Positions 7,440 through 14,977 of a stretch of 35,096 bases of DNA are shown piece after piece; the first letter of the stretch is position 1, and every line of letters begins with the position of its first letter. The translations under genes were made by a program, and so were the position numbers. Source of the DNA: Nanobdellota archaeon (lineage in GTDB: Archaea; Nanobdellota; Nanobdellia; Pacearchaeales; GW2011-AR1); contig JAUSIT010000033.1 of NCBI GenBank assembly GCA_030647965.1, positions 1 through 35,096 on the forward strand, given 5' to 3'. The notes beneath the pieces were generated by a model, which saw nothing but the letters and a program-made list of their open reading frames with translations, was not told the DNA's origin and did not search any database.

Positions 7440-8251
7440 TAATGTCAAATTTGCAAAGAAAAAGAATAATTGAATATTTAAAACAAGGAAAAAGATTTGA
7501 TGGTAGAAAGCCTGAAGAATACAGAAAAATAGAAATTAAAACAGGGATAAGCAATAAAGCAGAAGGTTCTGTATCTGTTAAATTTGGAAATACAGAAGTT
7601 TATGCTGGAATAAAATTAGAGGTTATAAAACCATACCCAGACAGTTTAGATTCAGGAGTTTTAACAACAAGTTCTGAATTAAATCCAATGGCGTCCCCTG
7701 ATTTTGAAATGGGCCCTCCTAAAATAGAAGCAATTGAATTAGCAAGAATTGTAGATAGAGGAGTAAGAGAAAGTGGATTTATTGATTTTAAAAAATTATG
7801 CATTAAAGAAGGAGAAAAGGTTTGGGGAATTTATTTAGATATTTATGCTGTAAATGATTCTGGAAATTTAGTTGATGTTGCAGCACTTGCAGCTTTAATT
7901 GCCTTAGCAAATGCAAAGATGCCTGTTTATAATGAAAAAACAGAAAGAGTTGAACATGAATGGACAAAAGAATCTCTTCCATTAAATAAAGATGCAATGG
8001 CATTTAATATGACTATTCACAGAATTGATGGAGTTTTTATTTTTGATCCAGTAAAAGAAGAACAGGAAATAAGTGATTTTAGAATAAGCATTGCAGCTTC
8101 ATTAAATAAAGGAAAGGCAAGAATAAGTTCTATTCAGAAAGGAAAAGAAGGAACTATCTCTTCTGAAGAAATGGAAAAGGTTTTAAATCTAGTTGAAGAT
8201 AAAATTAAAGAGATATATCCTCAAATAATAAAATATAGCGAGTTAAAATAA
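7436..8251 (+). CDS. rrp42: Exosome subunit Rrp42 (non-catalytic RNase PH fold)
   Basis: A 271-residue Rrp42, the structural partner of Rrp41 in the hexameric exosome ring. Family features are [66 protein letters not shown] and [20 protein letters not shown]. As in other Rrp42 proteins it lacks the phosphate-binding GTRV motif and so should be inactive alone, though needed for RNA binding. The start overlaps the rrp41 stop; a second ATG at 7442 would remove two residues. rpoK begins 1 nt after the stop. Confidence 0.94.
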   Translation: MIMSNLQRKRIIEYLKQGKRFDGRKPEEYRKIEIKTGISNKAEGSVSVKFGNTEVYAGIKLEVIKPYPDSLDSGVLTTSSELNPMASPDFEMGPPKIEAIELARIVDRGVRESGFIDFKKLCIKEGEKVWGIYLDIYAVNDSGNLVDVAALAALIALANAKMPVYNEKTERVEHEWTKESLPLNKDAMAFNMTIHRIDGVFIFDPVKEEQEISDFRISIAASLNKGKARISSIQKGKEGTISSEEMEKVLNLVEDKIKEIYPQIIKYSELK

Positions 8252-8252
8252 A

Positions 8253-8675
8253 ATGATGTTCAAGGAAGCTGAAAAATTTACAAAATATGAAAGAGCAAGA
8301 ATTCTTGGAGCAAGAGCTTTGCAAATTTCAATGGATGCTCCCATTTTATTAAAAGCAGATAACGAACTTCTTACAAACTTGAATTTTGACCCATTAAGAA
8401 TTGCAGAAAAAGAACTTGACACAGGTATTTTGCCAATAACAGTAAAAAGACCTATGCCAAAAAGAAAAAAAGAAAGTTTAGATAAAATAAAAATAAAAGA
8501 AGAAGAATTAAACAAAGAAGCAACACAAGAAACAGACGGAGAAAAAGTTCAGATAGAAGAAAAAGAATCAAAACAAATAAGTGAAGATGGAGAAATAATG
8601 GAAATGGCAAATCCAGAAGATGAAATATTTGAAACATCATCTGAATCAGAAGAATATAGCGGCGAAAGTGAGTAA
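8253..8675 (+). CDS. rpoK: RNA polymerase subunit K (Rpb6-like) with acidic tail
   Basis: The first ~70 residues are an RpoK/Rpb6 domain, the small polymerase subunit that clamps the largest-subunit C-terminus. It reads [20 protein letters not shown], then [11 protein letters not shown] and [17 protein letters not shown], all family hallmarks. Residues 71-140 form an unusual Lys/Glu then Glu/Ser-rich tail, ending [12 protein letters not shown]. RpoK is usually about 60-95 residues, so the tail roughly doubles it. It directly follows rrp42 here, while in many archaea rpoK precedes eno and rpsB, which come next on this strand after inserted genes. ATGs lie at 8253 and 8256. Confidence 0.9.
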   Translation: MMFKEAEKFTKYERARILGARALQISMDAPILLKADNELLTNLNFDPLRIAEKELDTGILPITVKRPMPKRKKESLDKIKIKEEELNKEATQETDGEKVQIEEKESKQISEDGEIMEMANPEDEIFETSSESEEYSGESE

Positions 8676-8711
8676 GTAAACATTTTTAAATAACATCTTA
8701 TTAGTTATTTT

Positions 8712-9143
8712 ATGAATAAAAGAGGATTATTAATTCTGTTTTGTTTTCTTATTGTGATTTCTATATCTTTTTCATCTGCAAGTTTATGTACGAGCAAGGG
8801 ATATAAATGCATAAAAAATATTAATGTAAGCCCGGCTGCAGTTTGCCAATTGGCTGATTTAAATTATGCAGGAAATAGAACGTTAGATTTTTCATGCGAT
8901 GATTCTGGATTGACAATGTGCTGTAAAAAGTTAAGTGCTAAAAAAACATTTTATTGCTTAAATCCAATAATGTTTGATGGTGAAGGAATTACTACTGGTC
9001 CGAAAACATATACTCTTCCTTATGAAAAAATATTCTGGGCATTTCAGCCAGATTTAAATGCAACTTTAAAGCCATGCGAATGGAGATGCTATAAAAAAGG
9101 ATATGAAAAAGATTCTCTTGCAAGCAGATGCGTGAAGATTTAA
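8712..9143 (+). CDS. Secreted cysteine-rich protein
   Basis: A 143-residue protein with a clear signal peptide (MNKRGLLILFCFLIVISISF, cleavage near SSASL). The mature part has nine cysteines, including CTSKGYKC, SCDDSG, MCCKK, a YCL, and CEWRCYKKGYE near the end, so it is probably disulphide-bonded outside the cell. I do not recognise the family. A TATA-like TTTTTAAATA about 25-30 nt upstream suggests its own leaderless transcript. It sits in the rpoK-eno-rpsB block and is not a usual member. Its last 19 codons recur as a relic at 10621-10681. Confidence 0.7.
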   Translation: MNKRGLLILFCFLIVISISFSSASLCTSKGYKCIKNINVSPAAVCQLADLNYAGNRTLDFSCDDSGLTMCCKKLSAKKTFYCLNPIMFDGEGITTGPKTYTLPYEKIFWAFQPDLNATLKPCEWRCYKKGYEKDSLASRCVKI

Positions 9144-9160
9144 AAGTAAATATATATTTT

Positions 9161-10450
9161 TTATTTTTCTTTAAGAAGCCATTTCCAAACCGGCTTAACA
9201 ATTATTATCTTTTTACTATCTAATTTAATTTCTTCTTCTTGACTATTTGTTAAAATTAAAAGATTTTCACAATTAAACTCTTCCGAAGCTTTTAATAAAG
9301 ATTTAATTTCCCTGTCTTTTGTCATGAAATTAGAGAAATCATAACAAACCTGAATTAATTGAGTTACTTTTTTGCCTTTTTTAATTAAAAAATCTACTTC
9401 TTCATTTTGTGATGCCTGATAATATGAAACATCATTTTCTCTTCTAATTAACTCTAAAAAAACAAGGTTTTCCAATAGTCTTCCTTTGTCATCTATTTTA
9501 TTATTAGTTAATATTCCATTATCTATAAAATAAACTTTAGGTAAAGATTGCTCTGCTTTTTTATAGGATAGACTAAATTTATTTAATTTAAAAACAAAAA
9601 AAGCATCTTCTAAATAATCCAAAAATTTGTAAAGGGCGTCTTTGCTTGATTTAATCTGCTGGGACTTTAAATAATTATAAAACTTATTAATTGAAAATTC
9701 TTTTGCAGATAATAATGCTTTTATAAGATTTTTTAAAAGCATAGAATTTCTAATTTTATGTCTTTCTAAAACGTCTTTGAGTATTGCGGTATCAAAAATA
9801 TCTCTTAAAATTTTTTCCTTTTCAGAAGAAAAAAGAACTACTTCAGGATAACCTCCAAAGTTAAGATATTCTTCAAAATAATTTAAAAGTTGAGCCTTTT
9901 CACTAGAAGAATATGCTTTTTGCAGCTGAAAATTCTTAAAAAATAAAAATTCTTTAAATGAAAGAGGAAAAATTGAATAAGATAAATTTCTTCCACGCAT
10001 ACTTGTAGCTACCTCTTTGCTTAACAACTTTGAAGAAGAACCTGAAATAAATACTTTTATTCCGTCATCTAAGCAAGTTCTTACAAATAGTTCCCATTCT
10101 TTAACATTTTGAATCTCATCTAAAAAAAGCCAAATTTTTTTTCCAGAATTTTCTGGAAATAAAGAGTAATAAGATTTTAACATTAAAACTAAATCTAAAG
10201 AGTCTAATGTTCCGAAATCTGGCCTCTCAAAATTAATATAAAGAGTTTTATCTTTGCCATATTTTTTAGATATTTGCTTGGCTATATTAAATAGTTCAAA
10301 TGTTTTTCCAGCTCTTCTTGGACCTATTAAAGAAAAAACTCGATTAATGTCTAAATCAAAATCAATTTTAATATCCCGATTTATTATTTGTGGGAATTCC
10401 TTTTTATTCCAATCTTTTATTACTTCTAGCCAATATTCTTTATTTATCAT
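9161..10450 (-). CDS. AAA ATPase with DUF4143 domain
   Basis: A 429-residue archaeal-type ATPase. Residues near 38-48 hold the Walker A loop (LIGPRRAGKTF), a Walker B follows (IWLFLDEIQN), and FISGSSSKLLSKE looks like sensor 1. The C-terminal DUF4143 domain has LLENLVFLELIRR and the nuclease-like YYQASQNEEVDFLIKKG with the E-x-D...K pattern. Proteins of this type occur in many copies in archaea and anaerobes and are often near mobile or defence genes. Their role is not settled. It is convergent with the Cys-rich gene (17 nt between stops) and breaks the conserved rpoK-eno order. Flanking repeats suggest a local duplication. Confidence 0.88.
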   Translation of the reverse strand: MINKEYWLEVIKDWNKKEFPQIINRDIKIDFDLDINRVFSLIGPRRAGKTFELFNIAKQISKKYGKDKTLYINFERPDFGTLDSLDLVLMLKSYYSLFPENSGKKIWLFLDEIQNVKEWELFVRTCLDDGIKVFISGSSSKLLSKEVATSMRGRNLSYSIFPLSFKEFLFFKNFQLQKAYSSSEKAQLLNYFEEYLNFGGYPEVVLFSSEKEKILRDIFDTAILKDVLERHKIRNSMLLKNLIKALLSAKEFSINKFYNYLKSQQIKSSKDALYKFLDYLEDAFFVFKLNKFSLSYKKAEQSLPKVYFIDNGILTNNKIDDKGRLLENLVFLELIRRENDVSYYQASQNEEVDFLIKKGKKVTQLIQVCYDFSNFMTKDREIKSLLKASEEFNCENLLILTNSQEEEIKLDSKKIIIVKPVWKWLLKEK

Positions 10451-10461
10451 TATATCTATAG

Positions 10462-10488
10462 AAGGAAACTATTTATAAATGTTTCCTT
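10462..10488 (-). promoter_or_regulatory. Palindrome centred on the TATA box of the DUF4143 ATPase
   Basis: AAGGAAAC (10462-10469) and GTTTCCTT (10481-10488) form an 8-bp inverted repeat. Between them lies TATTTATAAAT, the likely TATA box, about 20-30 nt before the ATG at 10450. A dimeric repressor bound here would block TBP, so repression is plausible. A decayed copy lies near 10781-10805. Confidence 0.5.
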
Positions 10489-10620
10489 TTATAAACATAC
10501 ACTTTTCTGTTATCATTTTCATTATGTTAAGAATGCTTTGCTAAAACTGCATTCTTGAGCATCCCAAAAACCCCGCAACTAAACAAAAGGGTTTTTAGGA
10601 TCATTGCACAAAATATTTTA

Positions 10621-10681
10621 ATGGTTTTTATAAAAAAGGATATGAAAAAGATCCTCTTGTAAGTAGATGTGTGAAAATTTA
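10621..10681 (+). pseudogene. Relic of the 3' end of the secreted Cys-rich gene
   Basis: Read in frame, this stretch encodes FYKKGYEKDPLVSRCVKI and a stop. The Cys-rich protein ends CYKKGYEKDSLASRCVKI and a stop. DNA identity is high over about 58 nt. There is no start codon or upstream coding part, so it is a dead fragment. Together with the repeated promoter stretch it indicates that a unit of Cys-rich end plus ATPase was duplicated and the second ATPase lost. Confidence 0.75.
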
Positions 10682-10905
10682 GAAACTACTCACAATTATA
10701 TATTTTTCTATAAAGGTTTTCATTACTAATGCATAATATTGTTCATTGCTAATGAGCACTATTTTGATTATGTTTTCTATAGATGGAAACTATTTATACT
10801 TCTTTCTTTTTATGAATATATCTCTTTTATTACTCTTGATCATTGCATAAAATAACTGGTTTTAGTTAAAGCAACATTTATTAATTCTGTTTTGTTCTAT
10901 ATTTT

Positions 10906-12120
10906 ATGTTTATTAAAGAGGTAATACCAAGCATTATCAAAGATTCTCGTGAAGAAAATACTATACAAATTGAGATAGATACATTAAAAGGCAAATTTAT
11001 TTCAAGCGCACCTTCTGGAAAATCAAAAGGAGAGTATGAAGCTCCTGCTTATTCATCAAGAGGAATTCATTGGGATTTAAGATTATTAAAAATATTTGCT
11101 GAAAAAATAAAAAATAAAAATTTCTTTATTGAAGATTTTGAGGGATTGGGAGAATTAGATAATTTGATTAAAAATTTTGAAAACCAATATGAAAGCTTAG
11201 GAGCAAATTCAACCTATACGTTACAAACTGCTTTTTTAAAAGCAGCTGCAAAAGAAAATCAAAAAGAATTATGGGAATTTGTAAAATTGAAAAAAGTAAA
11301 GCCAAAAATTCCAATGCCTATTGGAAATTGCATTGGTGGTGGGATGCACTCTCATGGACTTCCTAAACCAGACTTTCAAGAATTTTTATTAATTTCTGAA
11401 GAAACAAGTTTTGCAAAAGCAGTTACAAAAAACTATCATGCTTATGAAAGCGCAAAAAAATTAATAAAACAAAAAGAAAAAAAATTGTTTTTAAGTGTAA
11501 ATGATGAACATGCATGGAGAACTTCTTTAAACAATGAAGATGCTTTAGAAATTTTAAATGAAGTTGCAGATAAATTTGGATTAAAAATTGGATTAGATAT
11601 AGCTGCATCAACTTTTTTTGATTCAAAAGGATACTACCACTACGATAATAAAAGATTTGCAATGGATAGAGAAGAGCATTTAAATTATATGAGAAATTTA
11701 ATTAAAAAATATGATTTATTTTATATTGAAGATTTAATGTGGGATAATGATTTTTCAGGATTTTCAGAATTAAATTCTAGTCAAAAAAGATTAATTGTTG
11801 GAGATGATTTAACTGCAACAAATGCAGAAAGATTAGATATGGCTGTTCAGGGAGAATCAATTAATGCAATGATTATAAAACCAAATCAAAATGGTTCATT
11901 ACTAGAGGTTGCAAAAATTGTAAAAATGTGCAAAGAGCATAAAATCAAAATAATTTTTTCTCATAGAAGTGGAGAGACAATGGATGATGCTTTAGCAGAT
12001 TATGCAGTTGGTTTTGGAGCAGATTATATTAAAACAGGAATTGCAGGAAAAGAAAGATTAGTGAAATTAAGAAGGATTATTGAGATAGAGAAGTCTACGA
12101 GATGGAAATTTTTAAGTTAA
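10906..12120 (+). CDS. eno: Enolase (divergent, short)
   Basis: A 404-residue enolase, converting 2-phosphoglycerate to phosphoenolpyruvate in glycolysis or gluconeogenesis. Sequence is divergent but key sites are visible: DSREENTIQIEI at the N-terminus, a catalytic-loop version SAPSGKSKGEYEA, DFQEFLLIS, VNDEHAW in place of the usual GDEGGF, GLDIAAS, YIEDLMWDNDF, IVGDDLTATN, the lysine in MIIKPNQNGS, FSHRSGET and the final YIKTG. The metal Asp/Glu/Asp set and both catalytic lysines therefore seem kept. It is some 20-30 residues shorter than most enolases. A TATA box about 25 nt upstream suggests a leaderless mRNA. It lies between rpoK and rpsB as in many archaea. Confidence 0.9.
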   Translation: MFIKEVIPSIIKDSREENTIQIEIDTLKGKFISSAPSGKSKGEYEAPAYSSRGIHWDLRLLKIFAEKIKNKNFFIEDFEGLGELDNLIKNFENQYESLGANSTYTLQTAFLKAAAKENQKELWEFVKLKKVKPKIPMPIGNCIGGGMHSHGLPKPDFQEFLLISEETSFAKAVTKNYHAYESAKKLIKQKEKKLFLSVNDEHAWRTSLNNEDALEILNEVADKFGLKIGLDIAASTFFDSKGYYHYDNKRFAMDREEHLNYMRNLIKKYDLFYIEDLMWDNDFSGFSELNSSQKRLIVGDDLTATNAERLDMAVQGESINAMIIKPNQNGSLLEVAKIVKMCKEHKIKIIFSHRSGETMDDALADYAVGFGADYIKTGIAGKERLVKLRRIIEIEKSTRWKFLS

Positions 12121-12178
12121 CTTCAAACACAATAGAAGTCAAAACAGCATTTATATAACAATATTATTTTAATATATT

Positions 12179-12808
12179 ATGGAAAAAACAGCACTATTAA
12201 TGTTTGTATTTATTTTAATTGCAATTCCATTGGTAAATGCAGACGTAATTATGCCTGGAACACATGCTGTAACAATAAATAATCAAATTACAAATATAAA
12301 TGATTTTCCAGATTATGCTTTTGTGAGTATTTGCAAATTAGGAAGTTATAGCCAGGTAAAAATTGTTGGAAGTGATGGAAAAATTGAGAGTTATTATAAG
12401 TTCTGTGATGTTTCTGTTTATGCTATACCTAAATCTAAATTTAAAGGTGTGGAAGATATGGAATATAACTTTAATAAAATAGTAAATGAAAGCATATATA
12501 TTTCTGGGGGCGATGAAATTAGAGAGAATTTTAATGACACATATTATAATGAAAAAACTCAAGAATATTTTAATTCTTTAAGTGCAAAAAAAGTAATAAG
12601 TGGGATATCTTCACAAAAAACACTTTCTGATTCAGATCCTACAAAAGAAATTACAGAGTATTATACAATTGAATTAAATAAAAACATAAATCAACCAAAC
12701 TTAATAACTAGCATTAAACAAAATTATTTTATTTATCTATATGTATTAGTTCCGGTTATTAGTTTAATTATAATTATTTATATAATTCTTAAAAGAAAAA
12801 ATAAGTAA
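12179..12808 (+). CDS. Membrane-anchored extracellular protein
   Basis: A 209-residue protein with a signal peptide (residues 1-21, cleavage near VNADV). The extracellular region is mostly beta and starts VIMPGTHAVTINNQITNINDF. It has two cysteines (SICKLG and KFCDVS) that could pair. A C-terminal helix (about residues 183-204, YLYVLVPVISLIIIIYIIL) with a basic tail (KRKNK) acts as a stop-transfer anchor. The layout resembles archaeal proteins with a surface domain and one C-terminal membrane anchor, but I do not recognise the family. TATA (ATTTATATAA) lies about 25 nt before the ATG. The next gene starts 1 nt after the stop. Confidence 0.65.
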   Translation: MEKTALLMFVFILIAIPLVNADVIMPGTHAVTINNQITNINDFPDYAFVSICKLGSYSQVKIVGSDGKIESYYKFCDVSVYAIPKSKFKGVEDMEYNFNKIVNESIYISGGDEIRENFNDTYYNEKTQEYFNSLSAKKVISGISSQKTLSDSDPTKEITEYYTIELNKNINQPNLITSIKQNYFIYLYVLVPVISLIIIIYIILKRKNK

Positions 12809-12809
12809 A

Positions 12810-13139
12810 ATGCAACCAGTATTAGTTTTTCTTTCAACATTTTTTATTGAGCTTATAGTTTATTTTACTTTGATAAAAAAAGAAGTAAAAGAAAATATTA
12901 TTTTATATTGCTTTCTGATTAATGCTTTCACCTGGCCTTTAGCAAATTTATTTTATGGCTTTTTCAATTTATTTTGGATTATAGAGTTAGGGGTATTTTT
13001 AGTAGAATTTGTTTTGATTAAATCATTATTCAGGATTGAATGGAAAAAAGCATTACTAATTTCATTTATAGCAAATTTGATAACTACTTTTATTGGCTAT
13101 TTATGGATGGTAATCTTCAGGGTTTATACTTCTGCTTGA
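12810..13139 (+). CDS. Integral membrane protein
   Basis: A 109-residue protein, almost all hydrophobic, with about four predicted helices (roughly residues 4-22, 30-50, 52-72 and 82-103). It has no recognised motif. The pattern of short helices with charged K/E turns (LIKKEVKEN and FRIEWKKA) is typical of small archaeal membrane proteins. It begins 1 nt after the membrane-anchored extracellular protein, so the two are probably co-translated and may interact in the membrane. It converges with the minus-strand gene at 13143. Confidence 0.6.
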   Translation: MQPVLVFLSTFFIELIVYFTLIKKEVKENIILYCFLINAFTWPLANLFYGFFNLFWIIELGVFLVEFVLIKSLFRIEWKKALLISFIANLITTFIGYLWMVIFRVYTSA

Positions 13140-13142
13140 TTA

Positions 13143-13391
13143 TTAATTTCCTTCTTCTACAACTTTTTCCAAGCCATTAAAATAATCAATTCTCATCTGC
13201 CTTTTTATTGATTTTTTTATTTTTCTTTTTGGCTGGGGGGTATTTGGTGCTAGATAAAATTCTATTAAATTATAATCCAAATGCCTATAACAATTATTGC
13301 AATAATTATTTTCTTTATCTGGCTTAAGGTGGCCGTTTGAATTACATTCTTCATATCTCTTTCTTAAGCTTTCTAGTTGTTTGATTATCAT
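13143..13391 (-). CDS. Small basic protein with a possible zinc site
   Basis: An 82-residue protein with an N-terminal helix (IIKQLESLRKRYEECN) followed by H-x(9)-C-N-N-C and a nearby H (NYCNNCYRHLDYN). With the earlier Cys this could form a small zinc knuckle. The C-terminal half is basic (KRKIKKSIKRQMR), which would suit nucleic-acid binding. A TATA-like element at 13412-13421 lies about 25 nt upstream of the ATG. I do not recognise the family. Confidence 0.5.
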   Translation of the reverse strand: MIIKQLESLRKRYEECNSNGHLKPDKENNYCNNCYRHLDYNLIEFYLAPNTPQPKRKIKKSIKRQMRIDYFNGLEKVVEEGN

Positions 13392-13411
13392 CTAAATAAT
13401 TAAAAACAAAT

Positions 13412-13421
13412 CTTTAAAAAC
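13412..13421 (+). promoter_or_regulatory. TATA element between the 82-residue gene and the rpsB leader
   Basis: CTTTAAAAAC is nearly the same as the TATA boxes in front of RNase P RNA (21296-21305) and tRNA-Phe (24174-24183). It could drive a transcript starting near 13441 on the plus strand, the minus-strand gene, or both. Confidence 0.35.
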
Positions 13422-13440
13422 CCTGCAAACAAGATAATTA

Positions 13441-13535
13441 TGCGTTGAACTTCGCCTTAAAAGACCAGAAATGGCTGGCGTACAATGACTTAAACGCAAA
13501 CTTTAGTGAACTAGTTAATTCTGGCCTCACTTTTG
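13441..13535 (+). ncRNA. Candidate small structured RNA upstream of rpsB
   Basis: No frame codes here, yet the base composition is richer in G and C than the flanks. The outer stem TGCGTT (13441-13446) pairs with AACGCA (13492-13497). An inner CGCC/GGCG stem lies within it, leaving an internal loop. A second hairpin (AGTGA/TCACT) follows. The start lies about 25 nt after a TATA element like those of the stable RNA genes. rpsB seems to have its own TATA-like stretch (CATTAAAAAT) about 25 nt before its ATG, so this need not be its leader. It does not show clear box C/D motifs or a clean H/ACA box. Confidence 0.3.
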
Positions 13536-13566
13536 TAAACATTAAAAATAAAAATTTTAGATTAAA

Positions 13567-14379
13567 ATGCAAAGATTAAAGAAAGAAAAAGTTGAAGAAA
13601 TTAAAGAAGAAATAAATGAAATTTCTGATGAAGAAAAAGCAAAAATTGCTGTTATTGAAGAAGAAAGATTAAAAAAAGAAAAAAAAGAAGATACAATACT
13701 GACTTCTCTTGATGATTATATTAAAACAGCTTCTTATTTAGGAACAAAAGTAATAACTCCTACAATGAGAAAATATGTTTATAGAAGAAGATTAGATGGT
13801 CTTGCAATTTTGAATACAAATATGGTTGACAAGAAATTAAAAGAAGCAATTGATTATATTGTTCAATTTAAACCTAATGAATGGACATTAGTTTGCAAAA
13901 GAGAATCTGGCTGGAGAGCAGTAAAAATGTTTTCAGAATTAACAGGAGTAAGAATATTTACAAAAAAATATCCTGCAGGAATTATTACAAATACAGAACT
14001 TCCAAATTTCTTTGAAACAAAAATGATGATGATTTGTGATCCATGGCTTGATAAAAATGCATTAAATGATGCAAAAAAAGCAATGATTCCTGTAACTGCT
14101 ATTTGTGATACAAATAATCACACATATAATATCGATGTTGTAGTAATTGCAAATAATAAAAGTAATAAATCTATTGGATTAATTTTCTGGCTTTTAGCAA
14201 AAGAATATATGAAAAAACATGGAATTGAAAAAGAACTTCCTTCACTTGAAGATTTTGTTGGAGAAAAATTAGTTTTAGAAGAACCAAAGAAAAAGAGAAA
14301 AGCAAGAGATGAAAAATCTGATGAGCAAAAAATTGAAGAAAAAATGAGAATGATTGGCAGAGCAGAAGAAGGCGTTTAA
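13567..14379 (+). CDS. rpsB: Small-subunit ribosomal protein uS2
   Basis: A 270-residue archaeal S2. The core spans about residues 40-225. It includes YIKTASYLGTKVITPTMRKYVYRRRLDGLAI, GWRAVKMFSELTGVRIF, the glycine/threonine region PAGIITNTEL, DPWLDKNALNDAKKAMIPVTAICDTNN and VVIANNKSNKSIGLIFWLLA. It carries a charged N-terminal extension of about 40 residues (KEKVEEIKEEINEISDEE) and a Lys/Glu-rich C-terminal tail, both longer than in many archaea. Archaeal gene order rpoK-eno-rpsB is kept, with inserted genes between. Confidence 0.93.
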   Translation: MQRLKKEKVEEIKEEINEISDEEKAKIAVIEEERLKKEKKEDTILTSLDDYIKTASYLGTKVITPTMRKYVYRRRLDGLAILNTNMVDKKLKEAIDYIVQFKPNEWTLVCKRESGWRAVKMFSELTGVRIFTKKYPAGIITNTELPNFFETKMMMICDPWLDKNALNDAKKAMIPVTAICDTNNHTYNIDVVVIANNKSNKSIGLIFWLLAKEYMKKHGIEKELPSLEDFVGEKLVLEEPKKKRKARDEKSDEQKIEEKMRMIGRAEEGV

Positions 14380-14432
14380 GATTTTTCTAAGTTTACTAAT
14401 TATTGCACTTCGTTAAGATACTAAATCGCCTT

Positions 14433-14486
14433 AAAAAAGTTTTACTCTTCTATCTAGTGTTACTTATTGCAAGAGCAAAACTTTTT
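14433..14486 (+). repeat. Hairpin repeat, copy 1
   Basis: Left arm 14433-14449 and right arm 14471-14486 (AAGAGCAAAACTTTTT) form a long stem. Four related copies occur in this window: two after rpsB, one after 16S and one after 23S. It is probably a terminator or processing signal. Confidence 0.5.
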
Positions 14487-14541
14487 GCGGCTCAAATTAT
14501 TTATTAATTATTCGAGGCTATCGCTAGATAGCTATTTTATC

Positions 14542-14595
14542 AAAAAGTTTTACTCTTTTTATTTTTAGTCACTTATTGTAAGAGCAAAACTTTTT
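14542..14595 (+). repeat. Hairpin repeat, copy 2
   Basis: Arms AAAAAGTTTTACTCTT (14542-14557) and AAGAGCAAAACTTTTT (14580-14595) are nearly the same as copy 1, including the TTATTG just before the right arm. Confidence 0.5.
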
Positions 14596-14689
14596 TTGCT
14601 TGTTAAAGCAAACTATCTCAACAAAGTTGTATATTAATTTAAGAATTTGAAAACAAAAAATATATAAACTTCTAAATAATAATTTAATT

Positions 14690-14935
14690 ATGGATAGACG
14701 TGATTTATTAAAATGGGTAACTCCTGTAATTTTAGTTTTTGGTCCTAAATATGCTGAAGGTAAAAAAGCAGATTCTCCTACACCTGGTGATTCAGTAATA
14801 CGTTATGGATCTGATTGTGGTGTTAGACAAAATTATGGCCAGTGTAAACCAAGAAATAATCAAAGTTGTGAACCAGTAAGATTTGGAAATGAATGTTATC
14901 CAAAAGAATCTGATCTTGAATCAAATTCAAGATAA
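14690..14935 (+). CDS. Small cysteine-containing protein with a Tat-like leader
   Basis: An 81-residue protein. The N-terminus MDRRDLLKWVTPVILVFGP has a twin-arginine motif (D-R-R-D-L-L-K) followed by a short hydrophobic stretch, close to the Tat consensus S/T-R-R-x-F-L-K. The mature part has four cysteines (DCGVRQ, QCKP, SCEP, ECYP) in a Gly/Asn/Pro-rich, poorly structured sequence. It may be exported folded or bind a metal. I do not recognise it. It stands alone between the hairpin repeats and the rRNA promoter and has a TATA-like element about 25 nt upstream. Confidence 0.55.
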   Translation: MDRRDLLKWVTPVILVFGPKYAEGKKADSPTPGDSVIRYGSDCGVRQNYGQCKPRNNQSCEPVRFGNECYPKESDLESNSR

Positions 14936-14977
14936 TAAATATAATAAAAATTTTATCTAATTTCTATCGAAAAAACA

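Larger units (their letters stand above)
10451..10905. other. Intergenic region with duplicated fragments and hairpins
   Basis: This 455-nt gap holds no intact gene. It contains the ATPase promoter; two hairpins (AAGAATGC/GCATTCTT at 10529-10556; ATCCCAAAAACCC/GGGTTTTTAGGAT at 10561-10601); the relic of the Cys-rich gene end (10621-10681); a second ATPase-promoter-like stretch (CTATAG-TGGAAACTATTTATA, about 10779-10800); a direct repeat GATCATTGCAYAAAATA at 10599 and again at 10838; and the eno TATA box (ATTTATTAAT, 10876-10885). Confidence 0.6.
14380..14689. other. Intergenic region with repeated hairpins after rpsB
   Basis: This 310-nt gap has no gene. It contains two similar hairpins, at 14433-14486 and 14542-14595, each AAAAAGTTTTACTCTT then AAGAGCAAAACTTTTT around a loop. 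A smaller hairpin lies between them (GGCTATC-GCTA-GATAGCT, about 14516-14533). The first may end the rpsB transcript. The region just before 14690 is AT-rich with a TATA-like stretch (ATATATAAAC) about 25 nt before the next ATG. Confidence 0.5.

Noticed and set aside
10872-10890. A 19-nt match (TTATTAATTCTGTTTTGTT) between the eno promoter and the start of the Cys-rich gene
   Set aside because: The stretch before the metallophosphoesterase gene is similar, so it is better explained as a common TATA/initiator pattern in AT-rich DNA than as a gene remnant.
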